A DNA stretch of 52,561 nucleotides. Origin: UBA11889 sp046582115. Lineage in GTDB: Bacteria; Pseudomonadota; Gammaproteobacteria; Pseudomonadales; Azotimanducaceae. The notes beneath the pieces are model-generated. The model was given only the letters and a program-made list of their open reading frames with translations. It made no database searches and had not been told where the DNA came from. Below, piece after piece: positions 34,981 to 44,097 of the stretch. The position numbers and the translations under genes are program-made. Positions within the stretch are counted from its first letter, which is position 1; each line of letters starts with the position of its first letter. Location: assembly GCA_046582115.1 (NCBI GenBank), contig JAYGFA010000010.1, positions 1-52,561 on the forward strand. The letters run 5' to 3'.

Positions 34981-36309
34981 TTAAAGGGGATAGCCTCCCA
35001 TCCGACCAAATCGTGCTGATACGACTTCTTCTAATTTTGACTCCGAGGCTGCTACGGCGTCCCCGGACCGGACGAAGTATGCGTCGGGCCGATCCACCCC
35101 CAACGGCTCAGAACCTGAAGCCACGGAAGTCGTAGCTTCGAACATTGTCTGCCTGAAACGAACAACACCCAAGTCCGTCTGAACCAGCATCTCGTTGGTA
35201 CGATCGGCGATTACACCCTGGCTGTCGGCGATCGCGGCATCTTGCTCGGAGATACCCCGTATGCCCGTATAACTTTGTGTCCTTTGCGTATCTCTGTCGA
35301 TGAGGTAATCGTTTTCGCGCCGGCGCAGTGGAATGTAGTGGTCGTCTACCTCCGCGAAGATACCGGAACCCGACGCGAGCTGGCGGCATTCGTCGTTTGT
35401 GAGCGGGCGATCCGGATTCCAGCAGTAACAGAAGATCCAACACGAGGTATCGTCGACGGGCACCCAGGTGTTGCCCAGGTTGTTATCTTCGGGAAAATTG
35501 CCGGGTGCTAACGAATGGTTGGGCATGAGGAACTGGGTCATGCGGTAATAAACGTCGTCATCATCGGCTGTTCTTGCGGCGCACAGGAGCATGCCTGCCG
35601 CGTGATCAAGAACCGTGAATCGCGGCTCTCCATCGTCGATCATCCAGCGAAATCGGGCGAGGCGCGCCGGTTCATTGCGGCCTGCGATTTCTTCCTTGGA
35701 CTTGCCAACCTGATGCAGACCCACCTTTTCTCCGTCATTAATCCCCGCATGTAAAAAGGAAAAGTGCGCGGTATCCAAACCGCCTTCGCACGCCTGCGCC
35801 CAATTGCATTGCTGAAATTTCTTGGATACGAAACGATGACTGGCCGGGACTTTTGCGAACTCGAACTGCGGTAGCTCCGGTGCTTCGCCTTCGCCTAGAA
35901 ACGCCCAAATTACGTCACCCCACTCGCGTACTTGTAGTGCACGAATCTCCGCGTTGGGTCGCAGCCCGGCGGCTACCTCGGGACTGGCATTTGGAATGTC
36001 GACGCAGTTGCCGTGAACGTCAAATTTCCAGCCGTGGTAGACGCAACGTAAACCGCAATCTTCGTTTCGGCCAAAAAAGAGATTTGCGCCTCGATGAGGA
36101 CAGCGCGAGTTGACGATTCCAATCTCTCCATTCGAATCACGAAAAGCAATAAAGTCTTCGCCCAGCAATTTGAGCCGTAGGGGACCCGAGTTAGGTGTCG
36201 GCAGTTCCCTTGATAGCAGAGCTGGAGTCCAATAACGCCGGAACACCCCACCCATTGGCGTCCCGACGCCCGTCTCGGTCAGCGTCTTATTCTCAGCGGC
36301 GGTCAACAT
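34981..36309 (-). CDS. Rieske [2Fe-2S] aromatic-ring-hydroxylating oxygenase, large subunit
   Basis: A 442-residue non-heme iron oxygenase. The Rieske cluster ligands are Cys70, His72, Cys89 and His92 (CPHRG and CVYHGW). The mononuclear iron site has two His in LDTAHFSFLH, with an Asp expected downstream. It resembles phthalate 4,5-dioxygenase-type alpha subunits that work without a beta subunit. A reductase and ferredoxin are needed and none is encoded in the window. It follows the frameshifted MTH1187-family gene and the FAD hydroxylase on the same strand, so an aromatic-oxidation unit is plausible. Confidence 0.9.
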   Translation of the reverse strand: MLTAAENKTLTETGVGTPMGGVFRRYWTPALLSRELPTPNSGPLRLKLLGEDFIAFRDSNGEIGIVNSRCPHRGANLFFGRNEDCGLRCVYHGWKFDVHGNCVDIPNASPEVAAGLRPNAEIRALQVREWGDVIWAFLGEGEAPELPQFEFAKVPASHRFVSKKFQQCNWAQACEGGLDTAHFSFLHAGINDGEKVGLHQVGKSKEEIAGRNEPARLARFRWMIDDGEPRFTVLDHAAGMLLCAARTADDDDVYYRMTQFLMPNHSLAPGNFPEDNNLGNTWVPVDDTSCWIFCYCWNPDRPLTNDECRQLASGSGIFAEVDDHYIPLRRRENDYLIDRDTQRTQSYTGIRGISEQDAAIADSQGVIADRTNEMLVQTDLGVVRFRQTMFEATTSVASGSEPLGVDRPDAYFVRSGDAVAASESKLEEVVSARFGRMGGYPL

Positions 36310-36385
36310 ATCGTTTCCGTTCGTATGACAAGCTCAGGGTAGTGATCGTGCGTGGAGACGGCGCCAATTTCAACGGTGGCTGATC

Positions 36386-36732
36386 CTACTCGTCGGGTGC
36401 ATTCGGCCGCAGATAGGAATCCGGCTTATGACCGAAATGGCCTCGTTGGAGTTTCTGCTGAACGCCGGCGACTTTTTCCTCCATTATTTGGGCGCGATCC
36501 GTTCTGGTGCCAACTTTAATGGTCGTGGTTATGCGGGGTGCGCCGAGGTCATGGACCCGCTCGTGGCAGCGTCGAACGGCCGTGAAAACATCGTCCAAAT
36601 CCCCGGCAACATTTGTGCCATAGGCGTGCAAGTGCGTCTCTAAACCCGCTTCATCGAGGATTTTTCGCATTCGGCAATGTAACTCGATACCGATACTCCA
36701 ACGCCCAATGGAACGACGCATAGATCAATCAT
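36386..36732 (-). pseudogene. MTH1187 / YkoF-like thiamine-binding-family protein, broken by a one-base frameshift
   Basis: The family normally starts near M-x-D-L-C-V-V-P-L-G, and that sequence is encoded from ATG 36732 (MIDLCVVPLGVGVSVSSYIAEC). About 23 codons in, the frame is lost at the T5 run at 36661-36665 (A5 on the coding strand). The rest of the domain reads in another frame from KILDEAGLETHLHAYGTNV to the stop at 36386. One added A restores a single protein of about 115 residues, the usual family length. It is either a sequencing or consensus error or a genuine pseudogene. It sits 12 bases after the FAD hydroxylase gene. The family binds thiamine-like ligands or is uncharacterised. 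Confidence 0.75.
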
Positions 36733-36744
36733 TACGTGCACGAA

Positions 36745-37935
36745 TTAGTCCTTGAAATATTCGTTGAGTGACGCGAAGACATCATAACCATGGGTGTGTC
36801 GAAGGATGTGCTTCCCGACACGTGGCGCCGCCGTATTTCTAAGCCAGGCAGCGGTCCCCGTTAGATGAAAGACATACCCATTTCGTCGTGAGATCCGTTG
36901 GATACCGGTCGCACGTTTCCGTCGAACGCGCTCGTACGCTTGGAGGCCTTTTTCGATCGACACACTTCTTTTAATACATTGAGCCAATGCGGCGCTATCT
37001 TCGATCGCCATTGCGGCGCCCTGTGCCAGGTACGGAAGCGTAGAGTGGCAAGCATCCCCGAGTAAGGTTACCCGGCCGCGGCTCCATTGTTTCAACGGTG
37101 GGTGGTGGAAGAGTCCCCAACGGTAACAAGCCTCGGGGTCTATGCCGCCGATTAGCTGAATAACGTCGTCGTGCCAGCCGCGAAACACGGCGGTGAGTTC
37201 CCGCCGATCTCCGCGTTCGGTCCACGACTCGGAGTTCCAGCTACGTGCCCGAACGACACAGACGACGTTCACGTGTAGGCCCTTGCCGACAGGGTAATGA
37301 ACGACATGTTTTCTTGGGCCCCACCAGAGAACGGACCTTGATGCCAACGCCTTTGAGGAAAGCGATTCTGCTGCGATTAGACCCCGCCAGGCCACGTGGC
37401 CTGAAAAGACTGGTGTGTCGGGACCAAATAGACCTCGACGCACACTTGAGTGGACACCGTCGGCCCCAATAATGAGGGCGCCTTTTTCATGGATATCGGG
37501 ACCGGAAATCCAAGCGTGGTTTTCGGCGACACCAACGTTGTCGATACGGATACCTCGGTGTACGGGTATGGACGCGCTGGTGGCTGCCTGGCTCAAACAT
37601 GCGAGCAGTTCCCCACGGTGAACATGGTAGTAGGGGAATGACTCGTCGGCTTCCGCACCGTAAGTCAATTGCAAGGTGGTGACACGTTTCCCCGTTCGCC
37701 AGTGCTGAATGTCAATTGAACCTGGCTCGGACGCGATTGATGCTACGGCGTTTGCGAGTCCAATATCATGGAGCACGCGGGTTGCGTTCGGGCTTAGCTG
37801 GATTCCCGCTCCATCACCCGTTGCGCGATCTGTTTGGTCATACAGTTGGACAACAAATCCCAGTTGACGCAAGTAAAGGGCTGCGGTCAATCCGCCGATA
37901 CCTGCCCCGACAATGAGAACCCGTTTACTATCCAC
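36745..37935 (-). CDS. FAD-dependent monooxygenase, salicylate hydroxylase-like
   Basis: A 396-residue group A flavoprotein hydroxylase. The dinucleotide motif GAGIGG is at residues 10-15. The second FAD/NADPH motif is GADGVHSSVRR near 165. The third, LLGDACHSTLPYLAQGAA, is the GD motif that binds the FAD ribityl. Such enzymes hydroxylate aromatic acids with NAD(P)H and oxygen. The C-terminal tail of about 50 residues is basic. It is the first gene of a possible operon with the MTH1187-family gene and the Rieske oxygenase. Confidence 0.9.
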   Translation of the reverse strand: MDSKRVLIVGAGIGGLTAALYLRQLGFVVQLYDQTDRATGDGAGIQLSPNATRVLHDIGLANAVASIASEPGSIDIQHWRTGKRVTTLQLTYGAEADESFPYYHVHRGELLACLSQAATSASIPVHRGIRIDNVGVAENHAWISGPDIHEKGALIIGADGVHSSVRRGLFGPDTPVFSGHVAWRGLIAAESLSSKALASRSVLWWGPRKHVVHYPVGKGLHVNVVCVVRARSWNSESWTERGDRRELTAVFRGWHDDVIQLIGGIDPEACYRWGLFHHPPLKQWSRGRVTLLGDACHSTLPYLAQGAAMAIEDSAALAQCIKRSVSIEKGLQAYERVRRKRATGIQRISRRNGYVFHLTGTAAWLRNTAAPRVGKHILRHTHGYDVFASLNEYFKD

Positions 37936-38049
37936 GGGCTTGGTAGCGGTTATGGCTTTGTTGAGATCTCAGCCACAGCCCCCGTCGACCACGGACGTCA
38001 CCAGCAATGCGGAAAACGGGCCCCGATGTTGATCTGCCCAACTACGGGA

Positions 38050-38712
38050 CTACGAATCCGGCTGCGGTACGATACGGATGTATGGTTTCGGCGATTTCCA
38101 ACCATCGGGATACCGTGTCTTTGCTTCCTCGTCCGAGACCGCTGGAACAATGATGACGTCATCGCCTTGGGTCCAGTTTACCGGCGTTGCCACTTGATGA
38201 GCGGTGGTTAATTGGCAGGAATCGAGGAGTCGCAATACCTCATCGAAATTTCGCCCGGTGCTCATGGGATAGGTCAGCATCGCCTTCACCGTCTTATCCG
38301 GACCAATCACGAAAACGGATCGCACCGTTGCGTTGTCGGCCGGTGTCCGCCCCTCGGAAGAGTCGCCGGCATCGGCAGGAAGCATGTCATAGAGCTTGGC
38401 AATCTCAAGCGACGGATCACCAATCAGCGGATAATTCACTGCGTGCCCCTGAGTTTCTTCGATATCCCTGATCCAGTTCGAGTGACTTGCGACAGGATCG
38501 ACGGAAAGACCGATTACTTTGCAATTGCGAGCAGCGAACTTGTCCTGCAAGCCCGCCATATAGCCAAGTTCGGTGGTGCAGACCGGCGTAAAGTCCTTAG
38601 GATGGGAGAAAAGAATTGCCCATCCATTCCCTATCCAGTCGTGGAACTGAATTTCACCCTGCGTTGTCTGGGCCACGAAATTTGGTGCCTCTGAATTGAT
38701 TCTGAGCGCCAC
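38050..38712 (-). CDS. 1-Cys peroxiredoxin (Prx6 type)
   Basis: A 220-residue thiol peroxidase. The peroxidatic Cys45 is in FTPVCTTELG. No resolving Cys is evident in the C-terminal arm, whose sequence includes TPVNWTQGDDVIIVPAVSDEEA, a hallmark of the 1-Cys Prx6 group. It reduces hydroperoxides in the cytoplasm using glutathione or other thiols. It stands alone, with 114 bases before the FAD hydroxylase start. Confidence 0.93.
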   Translation of the reverse strand: MALRINSEAPNFVAQTTQGEIQFHDWIGNGWAILFSHPKDFTPVCTTELGYMAGLQDKFAARNCKVIGLSVDPVASHSNWIRDIEETQGHAVNYPLIGDPSLEIAKLYDMLPADAGDSSEGRTPADNATVRSVFVIGPDKTVKAMLTYPMSTGRNFDEVLRLLDSCQLTTAHQVATPVNWTQGDDVIIVPAVSDEEAKTRYPDGWKSPKPYIRIVPQPDS

Positions 38713-38793
38713 GTGTACTCCTCAAATTTGGTTTACGACCGGTGGAGGCTACCACTAAAAAGCGCAACGGCCCATGCGTTCCAGCGCCCTGAA

Positions 38794-40287
38794 CTACCTC
38801 GACGAACGTCTGTCGTTCGCTTCGACATATCGCACGCGGACGGTGTAGACGCTGTCTCCCGTCAGAATCGCATGTCGACCGAAAAGTCGACCGTTGGCCC
38901 AATTTGATAGACCGAGTTCTGGCTTATTCAGCGCCCACTGCCCATCGACCCAGCGCGTATGGCCGTCACCGATGAAGGGTGCATCAACCGTCTCGTAAAA
39001 ATGTTGATGTTCATTCTCGTCGTTGGAGATTAACGAGGCGACCAAGCGCGGGCTGTACGCATTAAACAATTGAATCGCTTCATTGACGTTTTTGACGACT
39101 ACCAGGGTAATTTCCGGGGAATATTCCCATTCCCACTCTCGGCCAATGTCAGCCAAAGGCAGAATCGACGCCTGGAATTCTCCTTGTTGACCATCTGCCC
39201 GATTGACCGTCACTTTGCGGGTGAAGGCTTCTGTGGGGATAAACGCTTGGCTTCCTTCAGCGACGTGTACCCGATACTGCTGACCAAGTTTTGCCGCAGC
39301 TTCATTGAGGCCGTTGAGCAAAACTGGAACGAACTCTTCAGCTCTCGAGGCGACGATGCAACAGGTATTTAGTGTATTACAGACTTTGCGGTCGAGGGAC
39401 CGAACCGCGCAGTGCTTAAAAAGCTCCGGTATTGCAGTATCCCCGACAATCATCCACGCCCCACCGGTACCGTGCAAGCTGACCGGAGTCCCGACACTGC
39501 GCGCCAGCGATCCCAGTAATTCGACACTATCACCGGATCCCCTTGCGACGGCGAGCGCGAGTCGCGGATCAAGGAATAATGCCCATCCGGCCGCATGGGC
39601 GGGGCTGTCGACGAGCGTTATTGCCTCCACGGGTAGCCCAGCCTGGATTAGCGCCGGTCTTAATGCGAGGTCCATTATCGCCCGCGCGGTCGCCAATGCG
39701 TCGCTGCCAATCCGGAAGATCGCCGTATTCCCACCTCGGAGTACGCCACAAGCATCCGCGAGGACGTTGGGCCGTCCTTCGAAGACGAATCCAACGACTC
39801 CGAGGGCTGCCGTTTGCAATTGAATCTGAAATTGGTCGTGATCGATGGTTTCGACAATGGAGTTTCTGGACGGGTCAGATTCCGCCCACTCGCGTAAGCC
39901 GTCGATCATATTCGTACGCATGCTGTCGGATATTTGGAGACGGGTTGTAGATCGACCTCGCTCTTTTGCTATCGCAACATCGTGTTCATTGATCGTTTGG
40001 ATGGACCCCCAGACTTTGTCGTCTCTCAACGCATCCTGAAAGGCATTAAAGAAATCCGTAACCTGATCGTCAGTCACTTGATGCATGGACGTGAAAGCTG
40101 TCACACATTGAGACACGGCCAGGTCGACGATTTGCCGTTCCGTATTAGAGAGGTGGAGTAATCCTTGCTGTCGACTTGGGACGACAAGGTCGCCAGGTCG
40201 AAAAGCTTCCGCCAAAGCTTTGCTGACCCGGAACGTTTCGCCATTGGTGGCAACAATCAAGCTATCGGTTTCAAGTTCGTCAAGCAT
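38794..40287 (-). CDS. Divergent gamma-glutamyl-phosphate reductase (ProA)-like aldehyde dehydrogenase
   Basis: A 497-residue ALDH-superfamily protein. It resembles ProA: GVVGFVFEGRPNVLADA, GNTAIFRIGSDA and the catalytic Cys303 in KVCNTLNTCC, with the C-terminal end HTRWVDGQW matching the ProA S-T-R-F-x-D-G region. ProA is about 417 residues. This one has about 70 extra N-terminal residues with no recognised motif, and its loops differ from typical ProA. No proB is nearby, so a proline role is doubtful; another acyl-phosphate or acyl-thioester reductase activity is possible. It ends the stretch preceding modC. Confidence 0.8.
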   Translation of the reverse strand: MLDELETDSLIVATNGETFRVSKALAEAFRPGDLVVPSRQQGLLHLSNTERQIVDLAVSQCVTAFTSMHQVTDDQVTDFFNAFQDALRDDKVWGSIQTINEHDVAIAKERGRSTTRLQISDSMRTNMIDGLREWAESDPSRNSIVETIDHDQFQIQLQTAALGVVGFVFEGRPNVLADACGVLRGGNTAIFRIGSDALATARAIMDLALRPALIQAGLPVEAITLVDSPAHAAGWALFLDPRLALAVARGSGDSVELLGSLARSVGTPVSLHGTGGAWMIVGDTAIPELFKHCAVRSLDRKVCNTLNTCCIVASRAEEFVPVLLNGLNEAAAKLGQQYRVHVAEGSQAFIPTEAFTRKVTVNRADGQQGEFQASILPLADIGREWEWEYSPEITLVVVKNVNEAIQLFNAYSPRLVASLISNDENEHQHFYETVDAPFIGDGHTRWVDGQWALNKPELGLSNWANGRLFGRHAILTGDSVYTVRVRYVEANDRRSSR

Positions 40288-40362
40288 CTGCGCATAGGGT
40301 GTGGTGTTGTGTTTCGACTATAACCCAGTAGGGAGTCGGTCCAGGATATGGCTGAAACGTGG

Positions 40363-41448
40363 TCATGGTGGACTGGGATCAAATGTCACGCTCTTGATCA
40401 GAACAAATACCTCTGACCCAACGGCGAGCGATAGGTCCTCGACCGAAGCAAGCGTAATTCGTGCGCGCAGCCGTTGTTGTTGGAATTCCACGAGAGCTTC
40501 AACATACGGCGATTCTGGCGTATGGAATAAATCGACGATGGTCGCTGCGAGCACGTTGCGAATGCTGATGAACTCCGGGCGTTTAAGTGCCAAAGCAACG
40601 TCACGCGCCCTGACGCGAACTCGGATTTGATCGCCGGGCGAAACCCCTGGTTCCATCGGCATGGTTAGAGTTTGATCGTCGATGGTGAGATGGGTGAGTC
40701 GATGACGGACGACATGCTCGACCACAACAGCCACGACGACAGAGCCCGCTTCGAACCGTCCGGTGACGTCTAGGAGATCGAGGCGCTCGAGAATCTCGTT
40801 GGTGGGTCCCAGCGCTTGTACTCGACCATTGGAAATCGCCAGTATTCTGTCGGCGATATGTGCGACTTCTCCTACCGCATGACTAATGTAGAGTGCTGGT
40901 ACCTGGAATTGCGATGCCATTGTATTGATGTAGGGAAGAATGTCGGCTCGTCGCCGTTCGTCGAGCGCCGACAAAGGTTCGTCGAGCATCAGAAACCGAG
41001 GGTTAGTTAATAAGGTACGGGCAAGCGCGATTCGTTGTGTCTCGCCGCCTGATAATTCGGGTGGTCTGCGCTTAAGCAGGTGGCTTAGGTCGAATGCGGC
41101 GACGACATCGTCTACCACGATTCGCCTGGTCCGGGACAAAGTTCTGGTGGCGGCGTAGTCAAGATTACCGGCCACAGAGAGATGGTCGAATAACCTCGCG
41201 TCCTGGAACATGTATCCGAGCGAACGCCGATGTGGCGCGACATCGGTTCCGGATTTAGTGTCGAGCCATACTTCGTCACCGACGACAATGCAGCCTTCGG
41301 CACGCTCGAAACCGGCTAGAACACGCAATAAAGTGGTTTTACCGCTTCCGCTCGGACCTAAAATTCCCGTGATTCCCTCCAGCGGAATGGTGGTATCGAC
41401 GTCGAGGTCGAAATCACCAAGAGAAGTGCGGACGTCGAGAACCAACAT
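40363..41448 (-). CDS. modC: Molybdate ABC transporter ATP-binding protein
   Basis: A 361-residue ATPase. Walker A GPSGSGKT is at 31-38, the signature LSGGE at 132-136, and Walker B FLMLDEP at 152-158. A C-terminal TOBE/Mop molybdate-binding domain covers about residues 290-355. The presence of TOBE and the adjoining modB and modA identify it as ModC rather than a general importer ATPase. It powers uptake of molybdate through the inner membrane. It follows modB with one base between, suggesting coupling. Confidence 0.93.
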   Translation of the reverse strand: MLVLDVRTSLGDFDLDVDTTIPLEGITGILGPSGSGKTTLLRVLAGFERAEGCIVVGDEVWLDTKSGTDVAPHRRSLGYMFQDARLFDHLSVAGNLDYAATRTLSRTRRIVVDDVVAAFDLSHLLKRRPPELSGGETQRIALARTLLTNPRFLMLDEPLSALDERRRADILPYINTMASQFQVPALYISHAVGEVAHIADRILAISNGRVQALGPTNEILERLDLLDVTGRFEAGSVVVAVVVEHVVRHRLTHLTIDDQTLTMPMEPGVSPGDQIRVRVRARDVALALKRPEFISIRNVLAATIVDLFHTPESPYVEALVEFQQQRLRARITLASVEDLSLAVGSEVFVLIKSVTFDPSPP

Positions 41449-41449
41449 T

Positions 41450-42121
41450 TCAGTGAATCCGAATCGGAAAGCGGCGGTTTAGGGTATAGACGGTTACCAA
41501 CACGACGAAGGAAAACCCAAGTAGCGCGAGCGATAACGAATGGGCTGCCGCATATTGGAGTGTTTCGACGTGTTCATAAATGGCTATCGAAATCACCCGT
41601 GTTTCTCCAGGAATGTTGCCGCCAACCATCAGAACAACGCCGAATTCACCTACCGTGTGTGCAAACGTAAGCACTGTTGCGGTGAGAAATCCGCGAGCCG
41701 ATAACGGGATCGCCACGGTGAAGAACGCGTTCAACGGAGAGGCTCGCAGACTGGCTGCAGCCTCCATCGGTACTGACCCAACCGATTCGAAAGCGTTTTG
41801 TAGCGGTTGAACCATAAAAGGAAGCGAATAAATCACCGAAGCCACCACAAGCCCTTCGAAAGAGAAGGTGAGTGTCGAACCTGTAAGGTGAACCCAGAAA
41901 GACCCGATCGGATTATCTGGGCTCATGATCACGAGTAGGTAAAAGCCAAGTACCGTTGGGGGAAGAATCAACGGAAGTGCGGTGATGGCTTCGATCAACG
42001 GCTTGGCCCAAGATTCGGTCCGGGAAAGCCACCAAGCCAACATCGTTCCGAAGATCAGCAAGATGCAGGTTGTAACCGTTGCCAGCTGTGCCGTGAGCCA
42101 AATCGCTGCAAGGTTGTTCAA
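41450..42121 (-). CDS. modB: Molybdate ABC transporter permease
   Basis: A 223-residue inner-membrane permease with about five predicted helices. The ABC coupling EAA-type loop is EAAASLRASPLNAFFTVAIP, and FGVVLMVGGNIPGETR is a ModB block. It starts three bases after the modA stop and ends one base before modC, so the three are cotranscribed. Confidence 0.93.
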   Translation of the reverse strand: MNNLAAIWLTAQLATVTTCILLIFGTMLAWWLSRTESWAKPLIEAITALPLILPPTVLGFYLLVIMSPDNPIGSFWVHLTGSTLTFSFEGLVVASVIYSLPFMVQPLQNAFESVGSVPMEAAASLRASPLNAFFTVAIPLSARGFLTATVLTFAHTVGEFGVVLMVGGNIPGETRVISIAIYEHVETLQYAAAHSLSLALLGFSFVVLVTVYTLNRRFPIRIH

Positions 42122-42124
42122 GGT

Positions 42125-42973
42125 TCAATCAACCCGGTATCCCGCTTGACGAATAATTGCGCGTCCGCGAGGGCCGTGAAGAAACTCGTTGAAACGCTGA
42201 GCGACGGGATTGGCTTCACCACGTCCTAATATTGCACTGTCCTGTCGTATCGGACGGTGAAGTTGGGGGCGAACATGCAAGAGGATTCCCATTTGTCGGT
42301 TTTTGATGGATGAAACGCTGGATAGCGCAACAAATCCCACTTCGGCGTTCCCGGTGGCGATTAGGGCATGAGTCTGCCCAATGTTTTCGCCGAAAACGAG
42401 ACGTGGATGCACGTGGTCGTACAGTTTTAATGTCTTGAGCGTTTCGATTGCCGCGGCGCCGTACGGTGCGAGACGTGGATTTGCAATCGCTAGTTTCCGA
42501 AACTTTTCCGAATGCAACACCGACTGGATGGATGATTTATTCGGTCCGAGAGACGCTTTCGGAAACCAGAGCGCCAGCTTCCCAATCGCGTAGGTTTGGC
42601 GTGATCCTCGTACGACCAATCCTCGTTCCTCCAGCTGGAGCGGGCGGGCTTGATCCGCGGCTAAATACAGATGAAACGGCGCGCCTTGGGTAATTTGTGC
42701 GTACAACTTGCCGGTGGACCCGCTTACGAGGCGGATCGGATCGGCGTCCTCGCGTTGAAACTCCGATCTCAAGGTTTCGGCTGTCCGCAGAAAGTTCGTT
42801 GCGACGGCCACAATGATGTCTTCGGACGCTGAGGCAGATAGAGCGATCACTAGGGAAAACCACAGGCTCGTTACGGGTAGATTTGTTCCGAAGTGGGATG
42901 AACAAAACGCCGCTAGACGTGCCTTCCGCGCGCCTGCTTCTAGGGTAGGGATAGACGTCGCGATGGTTACCAT
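42125..42973 (-). CDS. modA: Molybdate ABC transporter substrate-binding protein
   Basis: A periplasmic binding protein of about 282 residues from ATG 42973 (TTG 42979 is an alternative). The mature part opens DIIVAVATNFLRTAETL and contains SGSTGKLYAQITQGAPFHLYLAAD, the molybdate oxyanion-binding region. The hydrophobic signal core TSLWFSLVIALSAS is preceded by about 35 extra residues rich in Arg and Lys, longer than usual for a signal. No closer start exists, since the codon just before the core is GTA. It is 45 bases after the crotonase stop. Confidence 0.9.
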   Translation of the reverse strand: MVTIATSIPTLEAGARKARLAAFCSSHFGTNLPVTSLWFSLVIALSASASEDIIVAVATNFLRTAETLRSEFQREDADPIRLVSGSTGKLYAQITQGAPFHLYLAADQARPLQLEERGLVVRGSRQTYAIGKLALWFPKASLGPNKSSIQSVLHSEKFRKLAIANPRLAPYGAAAIETLKTLKLYDHVHPRLVFGENIGQTHALIATGNAEVGFVALSSVSSIKNRQMGILLHVRPQLHRPIRQDSAILGRGEANPVAQRFNEFLHGPRGRAIIRQAGYRVD

Positions 42974-43024
42974 TCGCAATGCCCCGTCGGTACAGTCATC
43001 GACTAAGTCCTGGATGCGTGATTC

Positions 43025-43900
43025 TCATTGGTCTTTGTATGTATCACTTTCGCGATACGGCCCATCCCGCCACTCGAGCGCTTCTTTAAGCCCTTTGGCC
43101 GTGATCTGATCTCGCCACTGATACGCAAAATCGGTGAATTGACCCATCGCATCGTGGTCTGTGCTACTGCGTACCGATGAGTAGATCCCCATGTTTTCAT
43201 AAAACCGGTTCATGTTCACTTTGAGAGCGCCTAGGTGGTCAGATGACATGATGGCAATCCGATCCGCGAAGGCGATGGTACGTTCCTCGAGTTCTTCTTT
43301 CGGCCACGCGTAATTGATCATGCCCATTGCTTGTGCTTCGACAGCCGTTACATTTTCGCCCGTATACGCGAGTTCTTTGGCTTTGCGCATGCCAATAACC
43401 AGGGGCCAAATGACCCCGTTCCTTGCTACCCCCAGTCCTCGATGCCCAGGATGTCCCAATTGTGCGTCGTTTGCGGCAACGACCAAATCCGCCATCATCG
43501 ACAGTTCGCAACCACCGGCGACCGCGTAGCCATGGATCTGGGCAATGGTGACCTTCGCCATGTTCCAGAAGTACATCTGAATATCTGTAATTTGTTGCAT
43601 GCTGGTACGTATCCCCATGATCAGCATTCGCCTCTTTTCGTCGACGGATTTGTACGAACGTTTTTGTTTGCTCCCAGGCGATGGAGTCAGGTCGTAACCG
43701 GCGCAGAAAGCTCGGCCAGCACCGCGAAGAATAATCACACGCGTTTCGTGTTCGGCCTCCATATCGTGTAACGCATCGTTCAGTTCAAATAGCAGATCAG
43801 TTGAAAGGGCGTTGAGTTTTTCGGGGCGGTTAAGCGTGATGCGTCCGATTCGACCGTCGGTACCAACGTGTTCGGTCAGAATGTTGTCATAATCAGTCAT
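43025..43900 (-). CDS. Enoyl-CoA hydratase/isomerase (crotonase) family protein
   Basis: A 291-residue crotonase. NRPEKLNALS and FCAGYDLT are clear. The first catalytic-site Glu is present (Glu132 in AGGCELSMMAD). The second is not: GHPGHRGLG has Gly152 where hydratases have Glu, so it may be an isomerase, hydrolase or a hydratase of another type. It lies upstream of modABC, 45 bases away, so probably read together, although no functional link is obvious. A hairpin covers its ribosome site. Confidence 0.88.
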   Translation of the reverse strand: MTDYDNILTEHVGTDGRIGRITLNRPEKLNALSTDLLFELNDALHDMEAEHETRVIILRGAGRAFCAGYDLTPSPGSKQKRSYKSVDEKRRMLIMGIRTSMQQITDIQMYFWNMAKVTIAQIHGYAVAGGCELSMMADLVVAANDAQLGHPGHRGLGVARNGVIWPLVIGMRKAKELAYTGENVTAVEAQAMGMINYAWPKEELEERTIAFADRIAIMSSDHLGALKVNMNRFYENMGIYSSVRSSTDHDAMGQFTDFAYQWRDQITAKGLKEALEWRDGPYRESDTYKDQ

Positions 43901-43936
43901 AGAATTGTCTCTGGAGTCAGGTAAACCAGAGATTCT
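43901..43936 (-). promoter_or_regulatory. Hairpin directly before the crotonase start codon
   Basis: On the coding strand, AGAATCTCTGG is complementary to CCAGAGACAATTCT, with an 11-base loop and a two-base bulge in the second arm. This gives a seven-pair stem plus a five-pair extension that ends at the ATG. The AGAGA, the only ribosome-site-like string, is inside the stem. It could limit translation; it could also be chance. Confidence 0.25.
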
Positions 43937-44097
43937 GTGATCGAGGGGTCAGAAATCAAGCCTCGTATACATAGATGATGTGAAAAGCGAAAAAATCGGG
44001 CGTAATCCTTCTAAATTTCGACGTGGTAAAGGCTGGAGATATGGATCTTCGTACGCTTGGTCATTTACCAGCAGCGCATGAATAGGGAGGTATTGGC

